From Chitinimonas taiwanensis DSM 18899 (GTDB taxonomy: Bacteria; Pseudomonadota; Gammaproteobacteria; Burkholderiales; Chitinimonadaceae): a stretch of DNA of 64,000 nucleotides. Position numbers and translations under genes: made by a program. Where the stretch lies: positions 186,001 through 250,000 of the forward strand of contig NZ_FPKR01000001.1 in assembly GCF_900119825.1 (NCBI RefSeq), in the 5' to 3' direction. This document shows positions 35,798-44,751 of the stretch, piece by piece. Under the pieces are notes generated by a model. That model did no database searches. It was not told the DNA's origin and saw nothing but the letters and a program-made list of their open reading frames with translations. Every line of letters begins with the position of its first letter. Position 1 is the first letter of the stretch.

Positions 35798-37291
35798 ATG
35801 TCCCACCTCCCCAGCTATATCGCCCCCAGCCGTTTCCGCGACCCACAGGCCGCGCTTGAGCAGGTCAGCGCAATCTACCAGGCCAATATCGCCCATCTGC
35901 GCGATGCCATGCAGCGATATGTAGCTGGCGAGCGCCTGCCCGGCCGCGTGCGCGCCTGCTACCCCTATGTGCGCGTGTACACCGATAGCACGCTGCGCCT
36001 GCCGGCCGGCGGCGCCACCCATCTGAGCTTTGGCTTTCTGGCCGGGCCGGGCCGCTACGAGACCACGCTGACCCGCCCCGATCTGTTCGCCGACTACTAT
36101 CTGGCCCAGTTCAGCCTGCTGCTGCAGAACCATGACTGCGAGCTGGAGATCGGCACCAGCAAGCAACCGATTCCTGTGCATTTCAGCTTTGCCGAGCACG
36201 ACCATATCGAGGGCAATCTGAGCGCGGAGCGGCGCCAGCTGATGCGCGATATGTTCGACCTGCCCGACCTGACCGCCATGGATGACGGCATTGCCAATGG
36301 CACCCACCGGCCAGCGCCGGGTGAGCCCGAGCCGCTGGCTCTGTTCACCGCGCCGCGCGTCGATTACTCGCTGCACCGGCTGCGTCACTACACCGGCACT
36401 GCGCCCGAGCATTGCCAGAACTTCGTGCTGTTCACCAATTACCCCTTCTATCTGGATGAGTTCATCCGCCTCGGTCATGCCGAGATGGCACGCCCGGACA
36501 GCGAGTACATCGCCTTTGTCGAGCCGGGTAATGTGATCACGCGTCGCGTGGGGCTACCGGCCGAGGCCGAGGATGCGCTGGGCAAACTGCCGCCGCGCCT
36601 GCCGCAGATGCCCGCCTATCACCTGGTGCGCGCCGATCGCAGCGGTATCAGCATGGTGAATATCGGCGTGGGGCCGGCCAATGCCAAGACCATGACCGAC
36701 CATATCGCGGTGCTGCGCCCGCATGCCTGGGTCATGCTCGGCCACTGCGCGGGCCTGCGCACCACCCAGCAGCTGGGCGACTATGTGCTCGCGCATGGCT
36801 ATGTGCGCGAAGACCATGTGCTCGATGAGGATCTGCCGCTCTGGGTGCCGATTCCGGCCCTGGCGGAAATCCAGCTGGCGCTGCAGCAGGCGGTGTCGGA
36901 CGTGACCCAGGTGCCGGCGGCCGAGCTCAAGCGCATCATGCGCACCGGCACCGTGGCCAGCACCGATAACCGCAACTGGGAACTGCTGCCCGACAATACC
37001 CCGCAGCGCCGCTTCAGCCAGAGCCGCGCGGTGGCGCTCGATATGGAAAGCGCCACCATCGCCGCGAACGGCTTCCGCTTCCGCGTGCCCTACGGCACCC
37101 TGCTCTGCGTGAGCGACAAGCCGCTACACGGCGAGATCAAGCTGCCGGGCATGGCCAACCACTTCTATCGCGAGCGGGTCGACCAGCATCTGCGCATCGG
37201 CATCCGCGCCATGGAGCTATTGCGTGCCCAGGGCGCGGCCCAGCTGCATAGCCGCAAGCTGCGCAGCTTTGCCGAGGTGGCCTTCCAGTAG
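35798..37291 (+). CDS. amn: AMP nucleosidase
   Basis: 497 residues from the ATG at 35798, with AGGAAG upstream. It cleaves AMP to adenine and ribose-5-phosphate, balancing purine pools in Proteobacteria. The N-terminal regulatory domain (about 1-180) precedes a nucleoside-phosphorylase-like catalytic domain with MVNIGVGPANAKTMTDH, MLGHCAGLR and the substrate-binding VALDMESATIAANGF. Both length and motif order match AMN. Convergent with the methyltransferase gene at a one-base gap. Confidence 0.96.
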   Translation: MSHLPSYIAPSRFRDPQAALEQVSAIYQANIAHLRDAMQRYVAGERLPGRVRACYPYVRVYTDSTLRLPAGGATHLSFGFLAGPGRYETTLTRPDLFADYYLAQFSLLLQNHDCELEIGTSKQPIPVHFSFAEHDHIEGNLSAERRQLMRDMFDLPDLTAMDDGIANGTHRPAPGEPEPLALFTAPRVDYSLHRLRHYTGTAPEHCQNFVLFTNYPFYLDEFIRLGHAEMARPDSEYIAFVEPGNVITRRVGLPAEAEDALGKLPPRLPQMPAYHLVRADRSGISMVNIGVGPANAKTMTDHIAVLRPHAWVMLGHCAGLRTTQQLGDYVLAHGYVREDHVLDEDLPLWVPIPALAEIQLALQQAVSDVTQVPAAELKRIMRTGTVASTDNRNWELLPDNTPQRRFSQSRAVALDMESATIAANGFRFRVPYGTLLCVSDKPLHGEIKLPGMANHFYRERVDQHLRIGIRAMELLRAQGAAQLHSRKLRSFAEVAFQ

Positions 37292-37292
37292 C

Positions 37293-38066
37293 TCAGCGGC
37301 GCTGGCAGCAATACAGCTCGGTGCGATAGGGCAGGGCGATCTCGGCCTGGCCGGCCAGGGCCGGGTGGGTGGCGATCAGCTCGGTGAGCGCGGCGTGCAC
37401 CTTGGCGCGTTCCGGGTCGGGCAGGGCGGCAATAAAGCTGACCGATAGCACGCGGTCGACAATCACCTGCTCGGGCGCACCGCGGTGCAGATAGGGGAAG
37501 TCGACCTGTTGCAGCGCGCTAAAGCCCGGCGCCGGGAAGACCTTGCGCCAGTCACCCTTGCGGTAGCGCGGCGTGTCACCCTCATAGGGTTGCATGATCG
37601 CGCTCATCGCCGCCACCCAGTCCACCGACTCGTCACGCACATTGAACAGCAGCACCAGCCAGCCGCCCGGGCGCAGCACGCGCTCGATCTCGGCCAGCGC
37701 GGCCGGGGTGGCGAACCAATGGAAGGCAGTGGCGGCAAACACCGCGTCCAGGCTGGCATCGGGCAGCGGTATCGCCTCGGCCGTGCCATCCAGTACTCGC
37801 AAGCCGGGCAAGCTGACCAGCTTGGCGCGCATGGCGGCCACCGGTTCCAGCGCCGTCACCTGCGCGCCGCTGTCGAGCAGATAGCGGGAAAACTTGCCGG
37901 TACCGGCCCCCAGGTCGAGTACCTGCCAAGCCGGCTGCAGGCCGAGTTGCTCACCCAGCCAGGGCAGCACCGCCTGCGGATAATCGGGCCGGCCGCGCGC
38001 ATAGGCATCGGCCTGTTGGGCAAAGCCGCTGGCGGCGGCCGGGTGGAGTGTATTCGTCGTACCCAT
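37293..38066 (-). CDS. SAM-dependent class I methyltransferase
   Basis: 257 residues from the ATG at 38066, with GAGG five bases upstream. The Rossmann SAM-binding motif I is VLDLGAGTGKFSRYL (about 50-64), followed by ALEPVAAM and the conserved AIPLPDASLDAVFAATAFHWF typical of the Methyltransf_11 family. The substrate is unknown; such small methyltransferases act on quinones, metabolites or tellurite-like compounds. It lies 19 bases downstream of the LysE-family gene on the same strand. Confidence 0.9.
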   Translation of the reverse strand: MGTTNTLHPAAASGFAQQADAYARGRPDYPQAVLPWLGEQLGLQPAWQVLDLGAGTGKFSRYLLDSGAQVTALEPVAAMRAKLVSLPGLRVLDGTAEAIPLPDASLDAVFAATAFHWFATPAALAEIERVLRPGGWLVLLFNVRDESVDWVAAMSAIMQPYEGDTPRYRKGDWRKVFPAPGFSALQQVDFPYLHRGAPEQVIVDRVLSVSFIAALPDPERAKVHAALTELIATHPALAGQAEIALPYRTELYCCQRR

Positions 38067-38085
38067 CAATCCCTCATCCTTTTCA

Positions 38086-38706
38086 TTAGCGCCGAAACGC
38101 ACCGAGCAGCAGGCCGGCGCCGACAAAGGCCGCGCCAGCCGAGCGGTTGAACCAGACCATGCGGCGGCCTGCACGCAGCCAGATGGCCAGCTTGGCGCCA
38201 CCGCCCGCGTACACGCACATCCAACCGGTTTCGATCAGCATGAAGCTCAGCAAAAGGATGCTGGCCTGCCCGGCCATGGGCTGGCTGCGGTCGAGGAACT
38301 GCGGAAAGAAGGCCACGCCGAACAGGATGGCTTTCGGATTGGACAGCGCCACCAGCACACCGATGCGAAAACGCGCCCAGGCGCTATCGGCATCGGGTCG
38401 GCCCTCGGTCTCGATACCCGCATCGGCGCTACGCCAGGTCTTGATGCCCAGATAGATCAGGTAGGCAGCACCCAGGTATTTGATCGCATCAAAGGCATGG
38501 CTGGACGCGAGCAGCACGGCCCCCAGGCCACCCAGCGAGATGGACAGGATGACAGCCAGACCGGCCAGCAGGCCGGCCATGGTGGTGAAGGTGCGGCTCA
38601 GGCCATGGTGGATGCCATGGGTCATGGCCAGCAGCATATTCGGGCCGGGCGTGCCCGAGATCAGGAAGACGGCAGCCACATAGGCGAGCCAGAGTTGCAG
38701 CGACAT
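38086..38706 (-). CDS. LysE-family amino-acid exporter
   Basis: 206 residues from the ATG at 38706. Six predicted membrane helices fit the RhtB/LysE family: MSLQLWLAYVAAVFLISGTPGPNML, with the family motif GTPGPNML near residue 20, through to the last helix at the C-terminus. Members export homoserine, threonine, lysine or arginine. No LysR-type regulator is adjacent. It is preceded by the grxD terminator. Confidence 0.93.
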   Translation of the reverse strand: MSLQLWLAYVAAVFLISGTPGPNMLLAMTHGIHHGLSRTFTTMAGLLAGLAVILSISLGGLGAVLLASSHAFDAIKYLGAAYLIYLGIKTWRSADAGIETEGRPDADSAWARFRIGVLVALSNPKAILFGVAFFPQFLDRSQPMAGQASILLLSFMLIETGWMCVYAGGGAKLAIWLRAGRRMVWFNRSAGAAFVGAGLLLGAFRR

Positions 38707-38748
38707 GGTGCGCTCCGCGCGGGGGTTGAGTTGGGCCGAGCCTGGACA

Positions 38749-38777
38749 CAAAAAAGCCCCGGGGCTACCGGGGCTTT
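38749..38777 (-). terminator. Terminator after grxD
   Basis: On the minus strand AAAGCCCCGG pairs with CCGGGGCTTT (38753-38762 and 38768-38777) and is followed by a T-run (TTTTTTGTG). Confidence 0.88.
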
Positions 38778-38791
38778 CCTGGATCGGGCCA

Positions 38792-39106
38792 TCAGGCCTT
38801 CAGATCGGCAACCATCTGGGCCAGCTCACCGTTCTGGTACAGCTCGCTCATGATGTCCGAACCGCCGACGAATTCACCCTTGATGTAAAGCTGGGGAATG
38901 GTCGGCCAGTTGGCGAATTCCTTGATGCCCTGGCGCACTTCATCGTCGGCCAGCACATTCACGGTGGCGAACGGCACTTCCACCGCCTTCAGAATGCTGA
39001 CGGCCTTGGCCGAGAAACCGCACTGCGGGAAGGTGGGCGTGCCCTTCATGTACAGCACGACCGGGTTCTCGGTAACGGTTTGGCGAATCTTTTCCTGGAT
39101 ATCCAT
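38792..39106 (-). CDS. grxD: Monothiol glutaredoxin (Grx4 type)
   Basis: 104 residues from the ATG at 39106. The active-site CGFS (Cys29) and the glutathione-binding TIPQLYIKGEFVGGSDI are complete. Monothiol CGFS glutaredoxins carry [2Fe-2S] clusters bridged by glutathione and deliver them to apo-proteins. It precedes the LysE gene and follows prmC by 103 bases on the minus strand. Confidence 0.97.
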   Translation of the reverse strand: MDIQEKIRQTVTENPVVLYMKGTPTFPQCGFSAKAVSILKAVEVPFATVNVLADDEVRQGIKEFANWPTIPQLYIKGEFVGGSDIMSELYQNGELAQMVADLKA

Positions 39107-39209
39107 GACATTTCCTTGCATGGCCGCTGCGCAACGGCCGGTTGGGCGGCATTCGCGCCGGGGTGCACGAATACTCGATCAATTCAGTCGGGAATTTTAC
39201 GGCCTGCGC

Positions 39210-40040
39210 CTAGCTGGCCGCAAGCCGCCCGCCGCTGACCCGCTCGATATCGGCCAGGTCGGACCAGCTGCGCACCTGCTGAAAGCCCGCAGCCTGCAGC
39301 AAGGCGCGGCTGGCGGCAGCCTGATCGTAGCCATGCTCGAACAGCAGCCAGCCGCCGGGCTGCAGATGGCGCGCCGCGCCGGCAATGATCTGGCGGATAT
39401 GCAGCAGGCCGTCGGCCCCATCGCTGAGCGCGCCAGCCGGCTCGAAGCGCAGATCGCCCTCGACCAGATGCGGGTCGCCCGCGGCGATATAGGGCGGATT
39501 GGAGACGATCAGATCGAAGCGCTCCTCGCCCAGTGCCGCATACCAGTTGCTGCGCGCGAAGCGTATCGGGGTCTGGTGGCGCTCGGCATTGCGCTGCGCC
39601 ACGGCCAGCGCCGTCTCGGAGATATCCAGCGCATACATGGCCAGCTGCGGCCGGTGCTTGCGCAGCGACACCGGGATGATGCCCGAACCGGTACCCAGGT
39701 CGAGTGCACTGCTTGGCTCATCAAGCGGCAGGCGCTCAAGCGCCAGCTCCACCAGCAGCTCGGTTTCCGGGCGCGGAATCAGCACGGCTGGGCTGACTTC
39801 AAACTCCAGGCTGAAGAACTCGCGCAGGCCGATCAGGTAGGCGACCGGCTCGCCAGCCAGGCGACGGCGCACCAGCTCTCGGAAGGTCTCGGCTACCGCT
39901 GCGTCGAGCTCAGTCTCCGGCCAGGCCGCCTGGCGGGTACGGCTCAGGCCGCTCGCGTGTTCGAGCAAGAGGCGAGCTTCCAGCGCGGGCAGGCCGTGCT
40001 GGCGCGACTGGCTGATCAGATTGGCCACGGTCGGTTTCAT
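39210..40040 (-). CDS. prmC: Release-factor glutamine methyltransferase
   Basis: 276 residues from the ATG at 40040. The SAM motif DLGTGSGIIPVSL and the Gln-binding NPPY (in SNPPYIAAGD) are the diagnostic pair, with the N-terminal five-helix domain (about 1-90) preceding. PrmC methylates the GGQ Gln of RF1/RF2. It sits four bases after the stand-alone EAL gene on the same strand. prfA is not in the window. Confidence 0.97.
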   Translation of the reverse strand: MKPTVANLISQSRQHGLPALEARLLLEHASGLSRTRQAAWPETELDAAVAETFRELVRRRLAGEPVAYLIGLREFFSLEFEVSPAVLIPRPETELLVELALERLPLDEPSSALDLGTGSGIIPVSLRKHRPQLAMYALDISETALAVAQRNAERHQTPIRFARSNWYAALGEERFDLIVSNPPYIAAGDPHLVEGDLRFEPAGALSDGADGLLHIRQIIAGAARHLQPGGWLLFEHGYDQAAASRALLQAAGFQQVRSWSDLADIERVSGGRLAAS

Positions 40041-40044
40041 GTCT

Positions 40045-40818
40045 TCACCATGCGCAGCGGGCCTTGGCCACCGAGCGGAACTGCTTGCGGTACAGAAAGC
40101 CCTGCACGCAGTCCACACCCAGCGCCTGAGCCAGTTCCAAGTCTTCCTGGCGTTCGATGCCCTCCAGTATGACCCGGCAACCGCATTCCTGCGCAAACGC
40201 GATCAGGTGCACGAGCGCGGCGCGGCTCTTGCTGTCGCGCGCACGCGCCAGCCATGAGCGGTCGAACTTGAACCAGTCCACTTCCATCATCACCTCGAGC
40301 GAGATCATGGAATTGGGCGCACCGATATCGTCGAGCGCCAGCCGTATGCCGTGGGCGGCGAAGCTGTGCGCGAGCCTTTGCGAGAGATGGGCATCGGACA
40401 CATCGGAGTTCTCGATGATCTCCACCACAAGACCCGCGCGCTGGCGCAGCAGATTGAGCAGCGGCTCCTCGGGCTCATCCGCCGTCACCGCATAGGCATC
40501 GGGGTCAAGATTCACGAACAGCGCTTCATCGGCCGGCGCGTGCTCGAGCTGCAGGCGCTTCATATCGAACTCGACCTGGTAGAGCGAGAGCGGGCTGTGA
40601 TGCAGGGCATCGAACACCGGCTTGGGCGCCAGCGCCTGGCCATCGGCCGCGTAGAAACGCGCCAGCGCCTCGTAGGCGACGATTTCGCCCGAGCGCAGTT
40701 CGACAATCGGCTGGTACTCGACCCCATAGCGCTGCGCACGCATCAGATCGATCAGCACGGTGGGGGCGATGCGTACCGGATGAATGGCGGCTTGGCGGTC
40801 GGAAATCGGTGCAAACAT
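40045..40818 (-). CDS. Stand-alone EAL-domain protein
   Basis: 257 residues, cytoplasmic. Conserved catalytic blocks are EAL (in VAYEALARF, about 48), VNLDPD, VVEIIEN, LDDIGAPN in place of DDFGTGYS, KFDRSW and EGIE. The metal-binding acids and the Lys are kept, so it could still be a c-di-GMP phosphodiesterase, but loop 6 (DFGTG) is altered to DIGAPN, which may reduce activity. It lies 17 bases downstream of mgtE and 4 bases upstream of prmC. Confidence 0.88.
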   Translation of the reverse strand: MFAPISDRQAAIHPVRIAPTVLIDLMRAQRYGVEYQPIVELRSGEIVAYEALARFYAADGQALAPKPVFDALHHSPLSLYQVEFDMKRLQLEHAPADEALFVNLDPDAYAVTADEPEEPLLNLLRQRAGLVVEIIENSDVSDAHLSQRLAHSFAAHGIRLALDDIGAPNSMISLEVMMEVDWFKFDRSWLARARDSKSRAALVHLIAFAQECGCRVILEGIERQEDLELAQALGVDCVQGFLYRKQFRSVAKARCAW

Positions 40819-40835
40819 GGGCTGGGGCTATCGGC

Positions 40836-42275
40836 TTACAGCAGGAAGATGGTCGCCAGACCAAGGAAGATGAAGAAACCCATGCTATCGGTGGCCGCGG
40901 TCAGGAAGACCGAGGAGCCATAGGCCGGATCGCGGCCGAACTTGCTCATGGTCAGCGGCACGATCAGGCCGACGAAGGCCGCCACCTGCAGATTGAGGAT
41001 CATGGCCGCCGCCATCACGATGCCCAGATGGACATCGCGATACAGCAGGAAGGCGATAAAACCGAGCACCCCGCCCCAGACCACGCCGTTGAGCAGCGCA
41101 ATCGCATGCTCCTTGGCGATCAGGCGGCGCGCACTCGAGGCATTGATCTGGCCAAGCGCCAGGCCGCGCACCACCAGGGTGACGGTCTGGGTGCCGGTAT
41201 TGCCGCCGATGCCAGACACGATGGGCATCAGCGCGGCCAGCGCCACCAGCGCCTCGATCGTGTGCTCGAACGCGCCGATCACCCGGCTGGCCAGGAAGGC
41301 AGTGCAGATATTCACCGCCAGCCAGGGCCAGCGGTTCTTGGCCGATTCCCATACGGAGCTGAACAGGTCTTCCTCTTCCTTCAGACCACCGAGGCTCAGC
41401 ACTTCGGCATCGGTTTCCTCGCGGATCACGTCCACCATCATGTCCACGGTCAGCCGGCCGATCACCTTATTGGTGGAATCGACCACCGGGGCGGAAATCA
41501 GGTCGTAGCGCTCGAAGGCCAGCGCGGCCTCGCCGGCATCGTCATCCGGGTTGAAGGACACCACCTCGCGCGCCATGGCGGCGGCCACCTCGAGCTCCGG
41601 GTCGCTAACCAGCAGCTTCTTGATCGCCAGCACGCCCTTCAGGCGCTGGTCATTGTCCACCACGAACAGCTTGTCGCAGTGGTGCGGAAGTTCATCGAAG
41701 CGGCGCAGATAACGGAGCACCACCTCCAGCGTCACATCGTCGCGGATGGTGACCATATCGAAGTCCATCAGCGAACCGACCTGGTCATCGCCATAGGACA
41801 GCGCTGACTGCAGCTCGGCGCGCTCTTCCTCTTCCAGGCCGCCGATCAACGCGTGCATCACATCCTGGGGCAGGTCAGGCGCCAGGTCAGCCAGCTCGTC
41901 GGTATCGAGGTGCTCGGCCGCGGCGAGAATTTCCTCGCGGTCCATATCGGCCAGCAGCGACTCACGCACCGCGTCCGACACCTCGAGCAGCACATCGCCC
42001 TCGACCTCGGTGTGGATCAGGCCCCAGACCAGCAGGCGGTCCTCGGGTGGCAGCGACTCAAGGATGAAGGCGATATCGGCCGGGTGCTGCTGGGCCAGCT
42101 TCTGTTCGAGTTCGACCAGGTTCTGCTTGTGTACCAGCGATTCGACCAGATCATGCTTGGGCATGTCCTGCTTGTGCACGAGGCCCTCGACCAGCTTGTG
42201 CCGGGCGAGCAGGCGCTGCACCTGTTGCAGGCTTTCCTGCAGGCTTTCCTTGGGCTTGGGAGCGGCTTGAGTCAT
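40836..42275 (-). CDS. mgtE: Magnesium transporter MgtE
   Basis: 479 residues, family length. The N-terminal MgtE_N superhelix (about 50-155, HPADIAFILESLPPEDRLLVW), two CBS domains (about 155-280, with VTLEVVLRYLRR and VGRLTVDMMVDVIR) and five membrane helices (about 300-479, including GIGGNTGTQTVTLVVRGLALGQI) are in order. It is a Mg2+ channel gated by cytosolic Mg2+ binding. No M-box riboswitch was seen upstream; the next 130 bases lead into the palindromic element. Confidence 0.97.
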   Translation of the reverse strand: MTQAAPKPKESLQESLQQVQRLLARHKLVEGLVHKQDMPKHDLVESLVHKQNLVELEQKLAQQHPADIAFILESLPPEDRLLVWGLIHTEVEGDVLLEVSDAVRESLLADMDREEILAAAEHLDTDELADLAPDLPQDVMHALIGGLEEEERAELQSALSYGDDQVGSLMDFDMVTIRDDVTLEVVLRYLRRFDELPHHCDKLFVVDNDQRLKGVLAIKKLLVSDPELEVAAAMAREVVSFNPDDDAGEAALAFERYDLISAPVVDSTNKVIGRLTVDMMVDVIREETDAEVLSLGGLKEEEDLFSSVWESAKNRWPWLAVNICTAFLASRVIGAFEHTIEALVALAALMPIVSGIGGNTGTQTVTLVVRGLALGQINASSARRLIAKEHAIALLNGVVWGGVLGFIAFLLYRDVHLGIVMAAAMILNLQVAAFVGLIVPLTMSKFGRDPAYGSSVFLTAATDSMGFFIFLGLATIFLL

Positions 42276-42402
42276 GCCGGTACCTCGTGGTGGCGGGGAG
42301 ATCGGTGCACGGAGGCGTGCCAGCCCGCGTGGACAGCGGGGTTGGCGCGGTGCGAGTTTAGCATGGGCTTGGCTTGAAACCGGCCGCGGGCAACCCTATC
42401 TA

Positions 42403-42669
42403 GGAGCCTGTTCACGATCTTTTCACCCCAGCGCCGGGCCGGGAAAAGGACAGGTACAAGACGGACGACGCCGGTAATAACGGGTTATTGCCAAGGCGTC
42501 CAACGCAGTGCATGACCTTTTCCCGGCCCGGCCCTTCGGGTTCCGGGCATTGCCGACAGCGGCCGGCGTTACAAGCCGCTTGCGGTACCCGTACCGCGGC
42601 ACGGCTTGCGTCTTGCCCGCTGCCGGCACTGCCCGGAACGCTGGGGCGAAAAGATCGTGAACAGGCTCC
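42403..42669. mobile_element. 267-bp multi-palindromic MITE-like element without coding capacity
   Basis: 31-bp terminal inverted repeats (42403-42433 and 42639-42669, ends GGAGCCTGTTCACGATC) match at all but one position. Inside, a perfect 16-bp repeat (42434-42449 / 42516-42531, CCGGGCCGGGAAAAGG) encloses a smaller hairpin (about 42463-42500), and a 49-bp imperfect palindrome (42540-42588 / 42591-42639) fills the remaining right half. Nearly every base is thus in a stem. No target-site duplication is obvious and no transposase is encoded. It lies in the divergent mgtE-gshA gap; the flanks 42276-42402 and 42670-42788 hold nothing else recognisable apart from the gshA leader. Confidence 0.75.
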
Positions 42670-42788
42670 AAGCGTGTAAGCCGCCATATCGGCTATCCTC
42701 TGAGCATCGCCCGCGCCCCTGCCGCGCACCGGCCCACACGGCCCAGCTGCGCCGCGCCCTAGAACCGCCGCACCCGATAGGTTACGCC

Positions 42789-44087
42789 ATGAATGTACCC
42801 CGCCTTGCCACCGCCTTGACTGGCCCCCTGCTTGATCTGGAGCGCAAGATGCTTGCCTCGCAGTGCGAAATCGAGGCCTGGTTCCGCAGCCAGTGGCTGG
42901 AGCACAGCGTGCCTTTCTATGGCTCGGTCGATCTGCGCAACTCCGGCTACAAGCTGGCGCCGGTGGACATGAATCTGTTCCCGGGCGGCTTCAACAACCT
43001 GAACCCCGACTTCACCCCGCTGTGCGTGCAGGCCGTGCAGAGTGCGCTGGAAAAAGTCTGTCCCGATGCACGCCGCCTATTGCTGATTCCGGAAAACCAC
43101 ACCCGCAACCAGTACTACCTGCAGAACGTGGCCGCACTGGCGCGCATCCTTAAGCTGGCCGGACTGAATATCCGTCTCGGTTCGCTAAACCCGGAAATCA
43201 CCGCCCCGACCACCTTCGAGCTGCCGAATGGCGCGGTGCTGACCCTGGAGCCGATCCAGCGCATCGGCAACCGGGTCGGTTTGCCTGGCTTCGACCCCTG
43301 CGTCGTGCTGCTGAACAATGATCTATCGGCTGGCATTCCGGCCATCCTGCGCGATATCGAGCAGAACCTGCTGCCACCGCTGCATGCAGGCTGGTACACG
43401 CGGCGCAAGACCAATCACTTCGCCCAGTACGACGGTGTGGCCGAGGAATTCGCCGATCTGCTCGGCATCGACCCCTGGTATATCAACCCCTACTTCGGCC
43501 AGGTGCGCGAGCTGGACTTCCAGACCCGCGAGGGCGAGGAGCGCCTGGCGGCCGAAGTCGAGCGCGTGCTGGCGCTGACGGCGGCCAAGTACCGCGATCT
43601 GGGCATTGATGCCGCGCCGTATGCGATTGTGAAGGCCGATGCCGGCACCTATGGCATGGGCGTGATGAGCGTGAAGTCGCCTGAGGAGGTGATCGGTCTC
43701 AATCGCAAGCAGCGCAACAAGATGGCCGTGGTCAAAGAAGGTCTGGAAGTCAGCGATGTGATCGTGCAGGAAGGCGTACCGACCTTCGAGACCATCGAGG
43801 ACGCGGTGGCCGAGCCAGTTGTGTACATGATGGATCGCTTCGTGGTGGGTGGTTTCTACCGCGTGCATACCGAGCGCGGCAGCGACGAGAACCTGAATGC
43901 GCCGGGCGCCTATTTCAAGCCGCTCGCCTTCGACACGCCGCTGTCCACGCCCGACTGCGATGGTAGCCCCGACTGTGCGCCGAACCGTTTCTACGCTTAT
44001 GGCGTAGTGGCGCGTCTGGCACTGCTGGCCGCCTCGCGCGAGATCGAGGCCACCGAGCCGGCCAGCAGCGCGGCGCTGGCCATCTGA
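42789..44087 (+). CDS. gshA: Glutamate-cysteine ligase (Acidithiobacillus/ferrooxidans type)
   Basis: 432 residues from the ATG at 42789; the open frame continues upstream into the palindromic element but is not protein-like there. It performs the first glutathione step, ATP-dependent joining of Glu and Cys. This is not the enteric GshA but the shorter type common in betaproteobacteria, with NLFPGGFNNLN, IVKADAGTYGMGVMSV and YMMDRFVVGGFYRVH. gshB follows three genes later. It lies 119 bases downstream of the palindromic element. Confidence 0.94.
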   Translation: MNVPRLATALTGPLLDLERKMLASQCEIEAWFRSQWLEHSVPFYGSVDLRNSGYKLAPVDMNLFPGGFNNLNPDFTPLCVQAVQSALEKVCPDARRLLLIPENHTRNQYYLQNVAALARILKLAGLNIRLGSLNPEITAPTTFELPNGAVLTLEPIQRIGNRVGLPGFDPCVVLLNNDLSAGIPAILRDIEQNLLPPLHAGWYTRRKTNHFAQYDGVAEEFADLLGIDPWYINPYFGQVRELDFQTREGEERLAAEVERVLALTAAKYRDLGIDAAPYAIVKADAGTYGMGVMSVKSPEEVIGLNRKQRNKMAVVKEGLEVSDVIVQEGVPTFETIEDAVAEPVVYMMDRFVVGGFYRVHTERGSDENLNAPGAYFKPLAFDTPLSTPDCDGSPDCAPNRFYAYGVVARLALLAASREIEATEPASSAALAI

Positions 44088-44150
44088 GCCCGCAGGCCTG
44101 AGCAGCACTGGCAGCACCCATAAGAAAACCATCCCTAGGGAGGAAAACCC

Positions 44151-44615
44151 ATGCGCCCACTGCGCCCGCTCTTCGCTTGTCTGCTCGGTCTGCCGCTGCT
44201 ACTGCAGGCCGCGCCTGCCCCTGGCGACGGCTTCCCCAAGGAGGCGCGTGTCTACTTCATCGGCCTGAAGGACGGCGATGTGTTGCCACCCACCTTCAAG
44301 GTCAAGTTCGGTCTGAAGGGCATGGGCGTGCGCAAGGCGAACGAGGACATCTTCGACCGTCGCACCGGCCACCATCACCTGCTGGTCGACCAGGGCATCG
44401 TGCCCAAGGGCGACATCATCGTGTTCAGCGAAAAGCATATCCACTATGGCAAGGGCCAGACCGAAGCCACGCTGACCCTGCCGCCCGGCCCGCATGTGCT
44501 GACCATGCAGTTTGCCGACGGCGCGCATATCTCCTACGGCCCACAGCTGGCTGCCAGCGTGCGCGTGGTGGTGGAAGCCGCCGCGCCTGCGGCCCAGCCG
44601 GCCGGCAAACCCTGA
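44151..44615 (+). CDS. DUF4399 periplasmic protein
   Basis: 154 residues with a signal peptide (LFACLLGLPLLLQAAPA) and a strong GGGAGG leader. The DUF4399 pattern is VYFIGLKDGDVLPPTFKVKFGLKGMGV, then GHHHLLVD, and PPGPHVLTMQFADGAHISYGP; the His-rich segments may bind metal, which is inference. It is probably co-transcribed with gshA (63-base gap) and the following HDOD gene. Role unknown. Confidence 0.9.
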   Translation: MRPLRPLFACLLGLPLLLQAAPAPGDGFPKEARVYFIGLKDGDVLPPTFKVKFGLKGMGVRKANEDIFDRRTGHHHLLVDQGIVPKGDIIVFSEKHIHYGKGQTEATLTLPPGPHVLTMQFADGAHISYGPQLAASVRVVVEAAAPAAQPAGKP

Positions 44616-44751
44616 CCTGTCGTCGCCCGCCGCTTGGCGTCCGAGGGGGGCCTGCTTCTATGCTTAGGCGGTGTCGCCGCCGCACGGCGAACGCAACCGC
44701 CCACTAAGCCTGCGGCCTGTCCGCGCGGCTTGCTAGCCCAGGAGTGATGCC

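Noticed and set aside
42276-42402. Mg2+ riboswitch upstream of mgtE
   Set aside because: No M-box core was found; the region is short and leads into the palindromic element.
42606-42788. In-frame upstream extension of gshA into the palindromic element
   Set aside because: The extension is Arg/Cys/Pro-rich, lies inside the inverted repeat, and the protein family begins at the ATG at 42789.
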